DNA of 64,000 nt from Streptomyces sp. NBC_01775 (GTDB taxonomy: Bacteria > Actinomycetota > Actinomycetes > Streptomycetales > Streptomycetaceae): positions 7,564,001-7,628,000 of the forward strand of contig NZ_CP109104.1 in NCBI RefSeq assembly GCF_035917675.1, in the 5' to 3' direction. The translations under genes and the position numbers were made by a program. Below are positions 1-8,576 of the stretch, piece by piece. Numbering within the stretch: the first letter of the stretch is position 1; every line of letters begins with the position of its first letter. The notes under the pieces were generated by a model, which was not told the origin of the DNA, did no database searches, and saw only the letters and a program-made list of their open reading frames with translations.

Positions 1-686
1 ACAGGCTGGTCGTGACCGCGGACAGCCGCGTCTCGAAGTCCGAACTGACCAGCATCAAGCGCGAAGCGGGCAGCAGTGCGGGAGCGCTGGACATCGAGCG
101 CACCAAGGGCACGTTCAAGAAATTGCTGTCGGGCGGCGACCCGATCTACGCGCAGGCAGGCTGGCGCTGCTCGGTGGGCTTCAACGTCCGCAGCGGCAGC
201 ACCTACTACTTCCTGACCGCCGGTCACTGCACCGACGGCGCGGGCAACTGGTACACCAACTCCGGGCTCACCACCCTCATCGGCCCCACGGCCGGCTCCA
301 GCTTCCCGGGCAACGACTACGGCTTGGTGCGCTACAGCAACTCCGCCATCGCCCATCCGGGAACGGTCGGCAACGTCGAGATCACCGGCGCGGGCAACGC
401 CTCCGTCGGCCAGACGGTCACCCGGCGCGGCAGCACCACCGGCACCCACAGCGGACAGGTCACCGCGCTCAACGCGACCGTCAACTACGGCGGCGGCGAC
501 ATCGTCAACGGGCTGATCCGCACCACCGTCTGCGCCGAGCCCGGCGACAGCGGCGGGCCCCTCTACTCCGGCAGCACCGCACTGGGCCTGACCTCGGGCG
601 GCAGCGGCAACTGCTCCAGCGGAGGCACGACCTTCTTCCAGCCGGTCCCCGAAGCGCTCAGCGCCTACGGCGTCAGCATCTACTGA
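1..686 (+). CDS. Streptogrisin-like S1 serine protease (5' end outside window)
   Basis: Secreted chymotrypsin-fold protease of the streptogrisin (S1E) type. The reading frame is open to the left edge (first full codon at base 3), so signal peptide and most of the propeptide lie upstream. A mature enzyme of about 186 residues probably begins at LSGGDPI (codon at 126). The triad is visible: His in TAGHC, Asp in GNDYG, Ser in GDSGGP, and four cysteines fit the two family disulfides. It closely resembles the complete protease at 2117-3187, so the two look like paralogues from an old local duplication. Function is inferred from family; substrate preference cannot be read here. Confidence 0.93.
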   Translation, partial: RLVVTADSRVSKSELTSIKREAGSSAGALDIERTKGTFKKLLSGGDPIYAQAGWRCSVGFNVRSGSTYYFLTAGHCTDGAGNWYTNSGLTTLIGPTAGSSFPGNDYGLVRYSNSAIAHPGTVGNVEITGAGNASVGQTVTRRGSTTGTHSGQVTALNATVNYGGGDIVNGLIRTTVCAEPGDSGGPLYSGSTALGLTSGGSGNCSSGGTTFFQPVPEALSAYGVSIY

Positions 687-720
687 CCCTGACGCGTACT
701 TCGGCACCACCCGTACTGCT

Positions 721-752
721 TGCCCGCGCACGTCCCACGGCGTGCGCGGGCA
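721..752 (+). terminator. Hairpin terminator after the first protease
   Basis: A perfect 12-bp inverted repeat (TGCCCGCGCACG, 8-nt loop, CGTGCGCGGGCA) begins 34 nt after the protease stop. There is no T-tract, as is usual in Streptomyces. Confidence 0.75.
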
Positions 753-886
753 GGCGCGCAGCGGGTCTCGACCGGGTGACCTGTCCCGGTTACGGTGAGG
801 GATACCTCTCTACTGCATTCCCCCGGAAATCTCCCTGAACATCCCGGGGTTCGCCCCCGCGCCGCGTGCGTCGGCAGGAGGCCGTC

Positions 887-1753
887 ATGGTCGTGGAGCT
901 GGTGGCGACAGGACTCTCCCTGGGGGCGCTCTACGTCCTCGCGGCGGCGCGTGTGGTCCGGCAGTACGAACGCGGCCTGGTCTTCCGGCTCGGCCGGCTG
1001 CGGCCCGAGGTCAAGAGTCCGGGGTTCACGATGATCCTGCCGGGGGTCGACCGCCTCCAGAAGGTCAGCATGCAGATCATCACGGCGCCGGTGCCCGGCC
1101 AGGAGGGCATCACCCGCGACAACGTCACGGTGCGGGTGGATGCCGTGGTCTACTTCCGCGTCGTCGATCCGGCGCAGGCGATCGTGCACGTGGAGGACTA
1201 CCGCTTCGCGGTGAGTCAGATGGCCCAGACCTCGCTGCGCTCCATCATCGGCAAGAGCGAGCTGGACGACCTGCTCTCCAGCCGCGAGAAGCTCAACCAG
1301 GGCCTGGAGCTGATGACCGACAGCCCCGCCGTCGAGTGGGGCGTGACCGTGGACCGTGTCGAGATCAAGGACGTCTCGCTGCCGGAGACGATGAAGCGCT
1401 CGATGGCCCGTCAGGCGGAGGCCCAGCGCGACCGCAGAGCCCGGATCATCAACGCCGACGCGGAACTGGAAGCCTCCAAGAAGCTCGCCGAGGCGGCCGA
1501 GCAGATGGCGGACACCCCCGCCGCGCTCCAGCTGAGGCTGTTGCAGACGGTGGCCTCGGTGGCGACGGAGAAGAACTCCACGCTGGTACTGCCCTTCCCC
1601 GTCGAGCTGCTCCGCTTCCTGGAGGGCCCGCGCGAGGAGCGGCCGGCCGCGCGCGTCCGCGGTCCCGCCCGTGGAGAGCTCCGCGCCGGGCGGAGCCGCG
1701 CCGGAGGCCCCCGCGCCGGGCGGAGCCGCGCCGGACACGTCCGCGGCGCGTGA
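887..1753 (+). CDS. SPFH/band-7 (slipin-like) membrane protein
   Basis: 288-residue stomatin/slipin-type protein. An N-terminal hydrophobic segment (about residues 1-20) precedes the band-7 domain, with family-typical stretches such as YERGLVFRLGR and an EAQRDRRARIINADAE coiled-coil segment. Such proteins form membrane microdomain scaffolds. The ATG at 887 is preferred over the GTG at 866 because AGGAGG lies 5 nt before it. The last ~30 residues are Arg/Gly/Ala-rich and encoded by a duplicated 25-bp unit, so the tail may be non-conserved. The gene sits between two secreted-protease genes; no functional tie is shown. Confidence 0.88.
   Translation: MVVELVATGLSLGALYVLAAARVVRQYERGLVFRLGRLRPEVKSPGFTMILPGVDRLQKVSMQIITAPVPGQEGITRDNVTVRVDAVVYFRVVDPAQAIVHVEDYRFAVSQMAQTSLRSIIGKSELDDLLSSREKLNQGLELMTDSPAVEWGVTVDRVEIKDVSLPETMKRSMARQAEAQRDRRARIINADAELEASKKLAEAAEQMADTPAALQLRLLQTVASVATEKNSTLVLPFPVELLRFLEGPREERPAARVRGPARGELRAGRSRAGGPRAGRSRAGHVRGA
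1681..1735 (+). repeat. 25-bp direct repeat, 30-bp period
   Basis: Identical 25-bp units at 1681-1705 and 1711-1735 encode the repeated Arg/Gly-rich C-terminus of the band-7 protein. The 30-bp period keeps the frame, consistent with a small tandem duplication. Confidence 0.85.
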
Positions 1754-2116
1754 GCGGGAGCGTGCGGTGGAAGGGAAAGCTTCCGTCGAACTGCCTGATT
1801 TGCCGCCGGAATCTGGCCGCTGAGGAGCGATTACCAGACAGGACTAATCCTTACGGCGGGAACACGCGACGTCGCTACGCGTGTCCGTATGGTGGGACGA
1901 CGTGCGAGAGGACGGGACGTTCGGCCCCTTGACCCCGCTCCCGAACTTCCGGTCGGGTGACGCGATCTGAGTCTTGTGAGTCAACCGGCGCGCTCGCAAT
2001 ACTCGGCGGCGAGTTGGCATGGACGCGACGGCCTCGTGGGTAAGAGGCCCGTGTCCGTACTTCCTCCTGGACCGCCCCATCCTCGGGCGGCCCAACCCCC
2101 CACTGGAGGTTCTCAG
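1754..2116 (+). promoter_or_regulatory. 363-bp leader/promoter region of the second protease
   Basis: No convincing gene. A hairpin (CCGCCC at 2072-2077, GGGCGG at 2085-2090) lies just upstream of the ribosome-binding site TGGAGGT at 2104-2110. I could not assign a -35/-10 pair confidently. Confidence 0.45.
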
Positions 2117-3187
2117 TTGTCACACCGTCGGATATCCAAGCGGCGCGTCATCATCGCCGGCGCCGGAGTCGCCGCACTCGCCGCCGGCACGCTCACGGTC
2201 ACGACCGCCAACGCCTCGCCTGACACCCCCGCCCTCAAGAGCCTGTCGCAGTCCTCGGCTTCACAGCTCGCCTCGAAGCTCACCTCGGACCTCAAGGGCG
2301 ACGCGGGCGCCTACTACGACGCCAAGGCCAAGAAGCTCGTCGTGAACGTCACCGACAGCGACGCCAAGAAGAAGGTCGAGGCCGCCGGCGCCCAGGCCAG
2401 AGTCGTCAAGCACTCGCTGGCCCAGCTGGACTCGGTCAAGGACACCCTGACCAAGAAGAACGTCACGGGCACCGCCCGCGCGGTCGACGTCAAGACCAAC
2501 AAGGTCGTCATCACCGCCGACAAGACGGTCAAGGGCGAGAAGCTCGCCCAGCTCAAGCGGCAGATCAAGGAGCAGGGCGGCAAGGCGGAACTCAAGCGCA
2601 CCAACGGCAAGTTCACCACCAAGATCGCCGGTGGCGACGCCATCTGGGGCGACGGAGGCCGCTGCTCGCTCGGCTTCAACGTCACCGTGGGCGGCAAGGC
2701 CGGCTTCCTGACCGCGGGGCACTGCACCACGGCGATCTCCGCGTGGTCCGACAGCCAGGGCGGCGAGCCCATCGCCGAGAGCGGCGACGGCAAGTTCCCC
2801 GGCAACGACTACGGCATCGCCATGTACACCGGCGACACCGACCACCCGAGCGAGGTCAACCTCTACGACGGCGGCACACAGGCCATCTCCGGCGCCGCCG
2901 ACGCCGAGGTCGGCCAGAAGGTCACCCGCAGCGGCAGCACCACCCAGGTGCACGACGGCTCGGTCAAGGCCGTGGACGCCTCCGTCACCTACCCGGAGGG
3001 CACCGTCGACGGGCTGATCCAGACCGACGTCTGCGCCGAGCCCGGTGACAGCGGCGGCTCGCTCTTCGCGGGCGACAAGGCGGTGGGCCTCACCTCCGGC
3101 GGCAGCGGTGACTGTTCCTCGGGTGGCGAGACCTACTTCCAGCCGGTGCCGGCCGCGCTGGACGCGTTGGGCGCCGAGATCGGCTGA
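2117..3187 (+). CDS. Streptogrisin-like S1 serine protease, complete prepro form
   Basis: 356-residue secreted serine protease. TTG at 2117 is chosen as start because GGAGGT precedes it by 7 nt and it gives a proper signal peptide (SKRRVIIAG, hydrophobic core, ANA cleavage near residue 30). A Lys-rich propeptide runs to about residue 169 and the mature enzyme probably starts at IAGGDAI (residue 170), giving 187 residues, the normal streptogrisin size. Triad: His202 (TAGHC), Asp231 (GNDYG), Ser312 (GDSGGS). It is exported and self-processed by analogy with the family. In-frame codons upstream to 1976 are open but lack signal-peptide logic. Confidence 0.93.
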   Translation: MSHRRISKRRVIIAGAGVAALAAGTLTVTTANASPDTPALKSLSQSSASQLASKLTSDLKGDAGAYYDAKAKKLVVNVTDSDAKKKVEAAGAQARVVKHSLAQLDSVKDTLTKKNVTGTARAVDVKTNKVVITADKTVKGEKLAQLKRQIKEQGGKAELKRTNGKFTTKIAGGDAIWGDGGRCSLGFNVTVGGKAGFLTAGHCTTAISAWSDSQGGEPIAESGDGKFPGNDYGIAMYTGDTDHPSEVNLYDGGTQAISGAADAEVGQKVTRSGSTTQVHDGSVKAVDASVTYPEGTVDGLIQTDVCAEPGDSGGSLFAGDKAVGLTSGGSGDCSSGGETYFQPVPAALDALGAEIG

Positions 3188-3250
3188 GTCCGCACCATGT
3201 GAGGCCGGCAGCGGGTCCACCCGTGAGGTGGGCCCCACAACCCCCACAGC

Positions 3251-3281
3251 GGAACCCCCCGGACGGTGTCCGGGGGGTTCC
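3251..3281. terminator. Strong hairpin, probably bidirectional
   Basis: A perfect 14-bp stem (GGAACCCCCCGGAC / GTCCGGGGGGTTCC) with a 3-nt loop lies between the convergent protease (ends 3187) and asd (ends 3314), so it can serve both. Confidence 0.88.
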
Positions 3282-3313
3282 GTGGGTTTCGTGCCCCGGA
3301 GGGGGAGTGGGTA

Positions 3314-4462
<1,149 letters not shown>

Positions 4463-4478
4463 TCACAGCCGGGGTGGG

Positions 4479-5204
4479 TCAGGGCTTCGGGGGCCGTGCG
4501 GAGTGGTCCCCCTGGGCGCGGGGCGTACGCAGGCCCGCTGTCAGCCCTCGCAGACAGCGTACGGCGAGCGCCGCCGGACCCCGCTCGGGGTCGTCGGGGG
4601 GCACCTCGTCCGTGGCCCAGGTCTCCATCGCGATCCGCATCGCCGTGTTGGCGGCAGCCGCCGTCAGCCGCAGGTCGAGGGGGTCGGTGCCCTCGCGCGC
4701 CAGCCTCGTCAGTACCGGGACCAGCGCCTCCTCGGTCTCCGCGTGCACCCGCAGCCACACCGAGCGCAGGGCGGGATCGCCCGGCACGGCGCGCAGCAGG
4801 CCCCGGGTGCTGAGGAGGGCCTCGGCCTGGGCCGTCGCGTGCGGGCCGCCGGGGGTGAGCGCCGCGCGGACGGCGCGCTCCAGCGCCGCCTCGACGGACA
4901 GGTCGCCGGGCGCCGCCGCGAGGTCGGCGAGCCACTGGCGCACCCCGCCGGTCAGCAGCGGGGTGACGGCTTCCTCCTTGGTGCGGAAGTAGCGGTAGAA
5001 GGTGCGCAGGGAGATCCCGGCCGCCCGGGCGATGCCCTCGGCGGTGACACCGGCGGCGCCGCGCTCGGAGAACAGCTCGGCGGCATGCCGGGCGATCTCC
5101 CGCTCGGTCTCCGTCTTGCGGCGCTCGGTGAGGGAGGGGCGGGAGGACGGCCGGGAGAGGGGTCCGGACGAGGGGGAAGCGGAGGATGGGGACGCTGCGG
5201 CCAT
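4479..5204 (-). CDS. TetR-family transcriptional regulator
   Basis: 241 residues. The N-terminal helix-turn-helix includes ERGAAGVTAEGIARAAGISLRTFYRYFRTKEE (residues ~50-80), followed by a divergent all-helical ligand domain. The start at 5204 is the ATG that gives a short Ser/Pro-rich N-terminus; upstream in-frame codons belong to the opposite-strand SDR gene and are rejected. It is divergent from the SDR at 5332, so it probably controls that gene and itself through the TGGCA-N5-TGCCA palindrome between them. The ligand is unknown. Confidence 0.9.
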   Translation of the reverse strand: MAAASPSSASPSSGPLSRPSSRPSLTERRKTETEREIARHAAELFSERGAAGVTAEGIARAAGISLRTFYRYFRTKEEAVTPLLTGGVRQWLADLAAAPGDLSVEAALERAVRAALTPGGPHATAQAEALLSTRGLLRAVPGDPALRSVWLRVHAETEEALVPVLTRLAREGTDPLDLRLTAAAANTAMRIAMETWATDEVPPDDPERGPAALAVRCLRGLTAGLRTPRAQGDHSARPPKP

Positions 5205-5253
5205 GGGGGAAGGGTACGTCGCGTCAGTGCGCGTGATGCACGCTGCGCCGTCC

Positions 5254-5268
5254 TGGCATGTTGTGCCA
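5254..5268. promoter_or_regulatory. Candidate TetR operator (TGGCA-N5-TGCCA)
   Basis: TGGCATGTTGTGCCA has perfect 5-bp arms and lies between the divergent TetR and SDR starts; a third TGGCA half-site is at 5282-5286. A separate GC-rich hairpin (5289-5308, 8-bp arms) is in the SDR leader. Assignment to this TetR is inference. Confidence 0.5.
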
Positions 5269-5331
5269 AGTGGGCGTACGGTGGCAAACCCGGGCCACGG
5301 GGCCCGGGTCCCCACAGAAACGGAGCCCCTC

Positions 5332-6126
5332 ATGAACCGCTCCGAGACGGACCGCTCCGAGACGAATCGCTTCGAAGGGCGCAAGGTCCTCATCACCGGC
5401 GGTGGCTCCGGCATCGGCCAGGCCACCGTGGCGCGGATCCTGGCCGAGGGCGGCACGGTCGCGGCCGCCGACATCGTCGAGGCCGGGCTGGAGAAGACCC
5501 GCGCACAGGCGGCCGAGGCGGGCGCCGTGGCCCGGCTGTCCACGGTCACCGTCGACATATCCGACGAGGAGTCCGTACGGGAAGGCGTCGGCGGGGCTCT
5601 CGAAGGGCTCGGTGGTCTGGATGTCCTGGTCAACGCCGCCGGGATCCTGGACTCCAGGCACACCGAGACGATGACGCTGGAGTTCTGGAACCGGATCATC
5701 GGCGTCAACCTCACCGGTACCTTCCTGGTGACCCGGCAGGCCCTGCCCGCGCTGCTGGCCACCGGCCAGGGCGTGATCGTCAACTTCAGCTCGACCTCGG
5801 CGAGTTTCGCGCACCCCTACATGGCCGCCTACGCCGCGACCAAGGGTGGCATCCAGTCCTTCACCCACGCCATCGCCGCCGAGTACGGCAAGCGGGGGCT
5901 GCGCGCGGTCTGTGTCGCACCGGGCTCCATAGCCTCCGGCATGACCCGTGACCCCGGGCTGCCGGACGACGCCGACTTCAGCTTGTTCGGGAAGCTGACC
6001 CCCGTCCTCGGGAAGGGCTTCGCGGGCCCGGAGACCGTCGCGGGCGCCATCGCGATGCTCGCCTCCGACGACGGAGCCTTCATCACGGGCACCGAGCTGC
6101 GCATCGACGGTGGCACCCACATGTGA
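5332..6126 (+). CDS. Short-chain dehydrogenase/reductase (SDR)
   Basis: 264-residue classical SDR with NAD(P)-binding TGGGSGIG, NAAG, the catalytic Ser of NFSSTSA, YAATK (Tyr/Lys pair) and a C-terminal GTELRIDGG typical of FabG-like enzymes. It reduces or oxidises an unknown ketone or alcohol in the cytoplasm. The first residues repeat an RSET unit. ATG at 5332 is chosen; the Shine-Dalgarno is weak (CGGAG). Control by the divergent TetR is likely. Confidence 0.92.
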   Translation: MNRSETDRSETNRFEGRKVLITGGGSGIGQATVARILAEGGTVAAADIVEAGLEKTRAQAAEAGAVARLSTVTVDISDEESVREGVGGALEGLGGLDVLVNAAGILDSRHTETMTLEFWNRIIGVNLTGTFLVTRQALPALLATGQGVIVNFSSTSASFAHPYMAAYAATKGGIQSFTHAIAAEYGKRGLRAVCVAPGSIASGMTRDPGLPDDADFSLFGKLTPVLGKGFAGPETVAGAIAMLASDDGAFITGTELRIDGGTHM

Positions 6127-6183
6127 GGGCGGTGGACGGCGGGCCCCGCCGGGTGGTGTACGGGAGTTGTAGCGTGCCGACCC

Positions 6184-6651
6184 ATGAGTACCAGTGCCGC
6201 ACTCCCGTACACCGTCCGCGCCGCGCGGCCCGAGGACTACGACACCCTCGTCGCCGTCGTCGACGACTGGTGGGGCCGCCCCGCCTCCCGCGATCTCACC
6301 CGGGTCTTCCTGGACCACTTCCATGCGACGAGCCTCGTCGCGGAGGGGCCGGACGGGAGCCTGGCGGGCTTCGTCGTCGGCTTCCTCTCGCCCTCGGACC
6401 CCGACTGCGCCTACATCCACTTCACCGGCGTCGCACCGGCCAGACGTAAGACGGGCCTGGCCCGTGACCTGTACGAGCGCTTCTTCGCGCGGGCCCGCGC
6501 CGACGGCCGCACGGTGGTCAAGGCCATCACCTCCCCGGTCAACACCCGCTCCGTCGCCTTCCACACCGCCCTCGGCTTCACCGCCTCGGACCCGCTCCCG
6601 GACTACGACGGCCCCGGGCTGGACCGGGTGACTCTCCGGATGGAGCTGTAG
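6184..6651 (+). CDS. GNAT-family N-acetyltransferase
   Basis: 155 residues. The acetyl-CoA-binding core is seen as VAPARRKTGLARDLYERFF (motif A), followed by VNTRSVAFHTALGF (motif B region). Compact single-domain GNAT; acceptor unknown. It starts 57 bp after the SDR and could be co-transcribed with it or have its own start site (the gap contains a TGTACGG-like stretch). Confidence 0.88.
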   Translation: MSTSAALPYTVRAARPEDYDTLVAVVDDWWGRPASRDLTRVFLDHFHATSLVAEGPDGSLAGFVVGFLSPSDPDCAYIHFTGVAPARRKTGLARDLYERFFARARADGRTVVKAITSPVNTRSVAFHTALGFTASDPLPDYDGPGLDRVTLRMEL

Positions 6652-6696
6652 AAGAACGCGGTTGAACGGAGCTGTAGGAGAACCCGGCGACCGAGC

Positions 6697-7560
6697 TCAG
6701 TCGCCGGCCGGCTGTTCGCGCAGCACCGCGTCCAGGGTGAGGGGGGCGCGGCCGAGCAGGGTGGAGAGTGTCGGGTCGACGGCGGCGAATTCGCCGGCGC
6801 GGCCGGCGGCGAACATGCCCAGCAGCTGCTCCACCGCATTGTCGGGGACGCCCCGCTCCCCCAGCTGCTTCCGGAACTGGTCCTCCGGCGCGGTGATCCT
6901 CTTGATGGTGCGGCCCGTCACCTCGGTGGCGAGGGCGGCGATGTCGTCGAAGGTGAGCGCCCGCGCCGCGGTGAGCGGCGGCGTGGGGCCGTCGAAGCGG
7001 CCTTCGTCGGCCAGGACGGCGGCGGCTGCGTCGGCGAGGTCGGCGTGCGCGGTCCAGCTGACCGGCCCGTCCGCGGGGAGTGCGACCTGGCCGGATTCCA
7101 GGGCGGGACCGAGGAACCGCACCGCGCTTGCGGCGTAGAAGCCGTTGCGCAGCGACGTGAACGGCACACCCGAGGCGCGTAGCGCTTCCTCGGTGGCGGC
7201 GTGGTCGCGGCAGGGCTGGAAGCGCGACGAGGCGTCGGCCCCCATATGGCTGGTGTAGAGGATGCGGCGGGCACCCGCCGCGACGGCCGCGTCGATCGCG
7301 GCGCGGTGCTGCCGCACGGCCTCTTCGCCCACCTTGTCGACAGAGACGATGAGCACCTGGGAGGCGCCCTCGAAGGCATGCCCGAGGCCGGCGGCGTCGG
7401 TGAAGCTGCCGTGCCGCACCCGTACCCCCTGGTCGGCGAGCGCCTGTGCTTTTCGCGGGTCGCGGACGCTGACGCCGACCTGGTCGGCCGGCCTGCGGGT
7501 CAGCAGCCTCTCGACGATCTGGCGTCCGAGCTGTCCGGTGGCTCCGGTCACGATGATCAT
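6697..7560 (-). CDS. NmrA-like NAD(P)H-binding oxidoreductase
   Basis: 287 residues. The atypical-SDR Rossmann motif VTGATGQLGRQIVERLL starts at residue 4; overall it matches the NmrA/QOR2 (YtfG-like) NAD(P)H:quinone-reductase branch, which lacks the YxxxK motif. Likely a stress or quinone reductase, or a redox sensor. It is divergent from the TetR at 7649, the usual layout for this family. Confidence 0.88.
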   Translation of the reverse strand: MIIVTGATGQLGRQIVERLLTRRPADQVGVSVRDPRKAQALADQGVRVRHGSFTDAAGLGHAFEGASQVLIVSVDKVGEEAVRQHRAAIDAAVAAGARRILYTSHMGADASSRFQPCRDHAATEEALRASGVPFTSLRNGFYAASAVRFLGPALESGQVALPADGPVSWTAHADLADAAAAVLADEGRFDGPTPPLTAARALTFDDIAALATEVTGRTIKRITAPEDQFRKQLGERGVPDNAVEQLLGMFAAGRAGEFAAVDPTLSTLLGRAPLTLDAVLREQPAGD

Positions 7561-7601
7561 GACTCACTCCCGATCTGTTTCCGATGTAATCATGTTTAGC
7601 A

Positions 7602-7612
7602 TAACAGTGTTA
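7602..7612. promoter_or_regulatory. Candidate operator between the divergent NmrA-like and TetR genes
   Basis: TAACAGTGTTA is palindromic except for its centre and sits in a locally A/T-rich 88-bp divergent promoter region. Binding by the adjacent TetR is inference. Confidence 0.5.
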
Positions 7613-7648
7613 CTAACGATGGAACCGTTCGGGCTATATCGTTGATGC

Positions 7649-8398
7649 ATGCCACCTCGTTCACGCAGCAGGAGCGGCGCTGCCGCCGCCGAACCCGATA
7701 CCGCCGCCCCCACGGGCCGCGAGCAGACCCGGCAGCGGATCATCGAGGCCGCTGTCGACCTGCTGGAGCGCGAGGGCGGCGACGCGGTCACCACCCGCGC
7801 GGTGGCGGTCGCGGCAGGTCTTCAGCCGCCGGCCATCTACCGGCTGTTCGGCGATAAGGACGGACTGCTCGAAGCGGTGGCCGAGCACGGCTTCGCCGCG
7901 TTTCTCGCGGCCAAGCGCATCGACTCCGCCCCGCAGGACCCGATCGAGGATCTGAGGGCGGGCTGGGACCTGGCGGTCGAGTTCGGGCTGGCTCATCCCG
8001 CGCTGTACACGCTGATGTACAGCGAACCCGCGGGTGCCACGTCCGCCGCCTTCAAGGCGGGTATGGAGATCTTGAGGGGCCGTATCCGGCGCCTCGCCGA
8101 AGGCGGCTGGCTGAGGGTCGACGAGGAACTCGCGGTCGTGATCATCCATGCCACGGCGCGCGGCGCCGTGCTCACCTGGCTGTCGCTGCCGGAGGGCCGG
8201 CGCCCTCCGGCCCTGTTGACCGCCCTGCGGGAGTCCATGGTCACCGCCGTCACCAGCCAGGAGCCGGCTGTGCGGGACGCGGGCCCGGCCGGTGCCGCCC
8301 GTGCCTTGCGTGCCGTGCTGCCCGAACAGACGACGCTCAGCGGCGCGGAGCGGCAGCTGCTGCGGGAGTGGCTGGACCGGCTCGCCGCCGACGGTTGA
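7649..8398 (+). CDS. TetR/AcrR-family regulator
   Basis: 249 residues. Arg/Ala-rich leader, then an HTH around residues 35-75 (GGDAVTTRAVAVAAGLQPPAIYRLFGDKDGL), then a C-terminal ligand domain. It is divergent from the NmrA-like oxidoreductase, which it probably represses. The ATG at 7649 lies close to the AT-rich promoter, so the leader is very short. Confidence 0.9.
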   Translation: MPPRSRSRSGAAAAEPDTAAPTGREQTRQRIIEAAVDLLEREGGDAVTTRAVAVAAGLQPPAIYRLFGDKDGLLEAVAEHGFAAFLAAKRIDSAPQDPIEDLRAGWDLAVEFGLAHPALYTLMYSEPAGATSAAFKAGMEILRGRIRRLAEGGWLRVDEELAVVIIHATARGAVLTWLSLPEGRRPPALLTALRESMVTAVTSQEPAVRDAGPAGAARALRAVLPEQTTLSGAERQLLREWLDRLAADG

Positions 8399-8401
8399 GG
8401 C

Positions 8402-8458
8402 GCGGCGGCTCCCGTCTGGCGCGGTGGCTCTCCTCCGGGTGCGGTGGCTCCCGTCTGG
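8402..8458 (+). repeat. Three imperfect ~19-bp tandem units
   Basis: Units starting GCGG(C/T)GGCTC at 8402, 8421 and 8441 follow the TetR stop with a period of about 20 bp. The first and third are nearly identical. No function is evident. Confidence 0.6.
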
Positions 8459-8491
8459 TGCTGACCTGCGGTGATCCTTCCCACCCCTTCA

Positions 8492-8509
8492 TTCGAATAG
8501 TAGTTCGAA
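8492..8509. promoter_or_regulatory. LexA/SOS box of the dnaE2 operon
   Basis: TTCGAATAGTAGTTCGAA matches the actinobacterial SOS box (TCGAAC-N4-GTTCGA) with one mismatch. It overlaps the expected -35 position for a TATGGT -10 at 8518-8523 and is 68 bp before the dnaE2 start. This strongly suggests LexA repression and damage induction. Confidence 0.85.
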
Positions 8510-8576
8510 ATCTGGTCTATGGTGGAGCCGGGACAGCAGAAGAGGGGGGTGCGGAAGTGGCAGGAGGTGTGCGCCG

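Noticed and set aside
4479..5783. 434-codon frame containing the TetR gene
   Set aside because: The part upstream of 5204 is antisense to the SDR and has no protein-like features; the TetR starts at 5204.
8491..8510. tRNA T-loop (GTTCGAA) match
   Set aside because: No acceptor, D or anticodon stems surround it; it is one half of the SOS palindrome.
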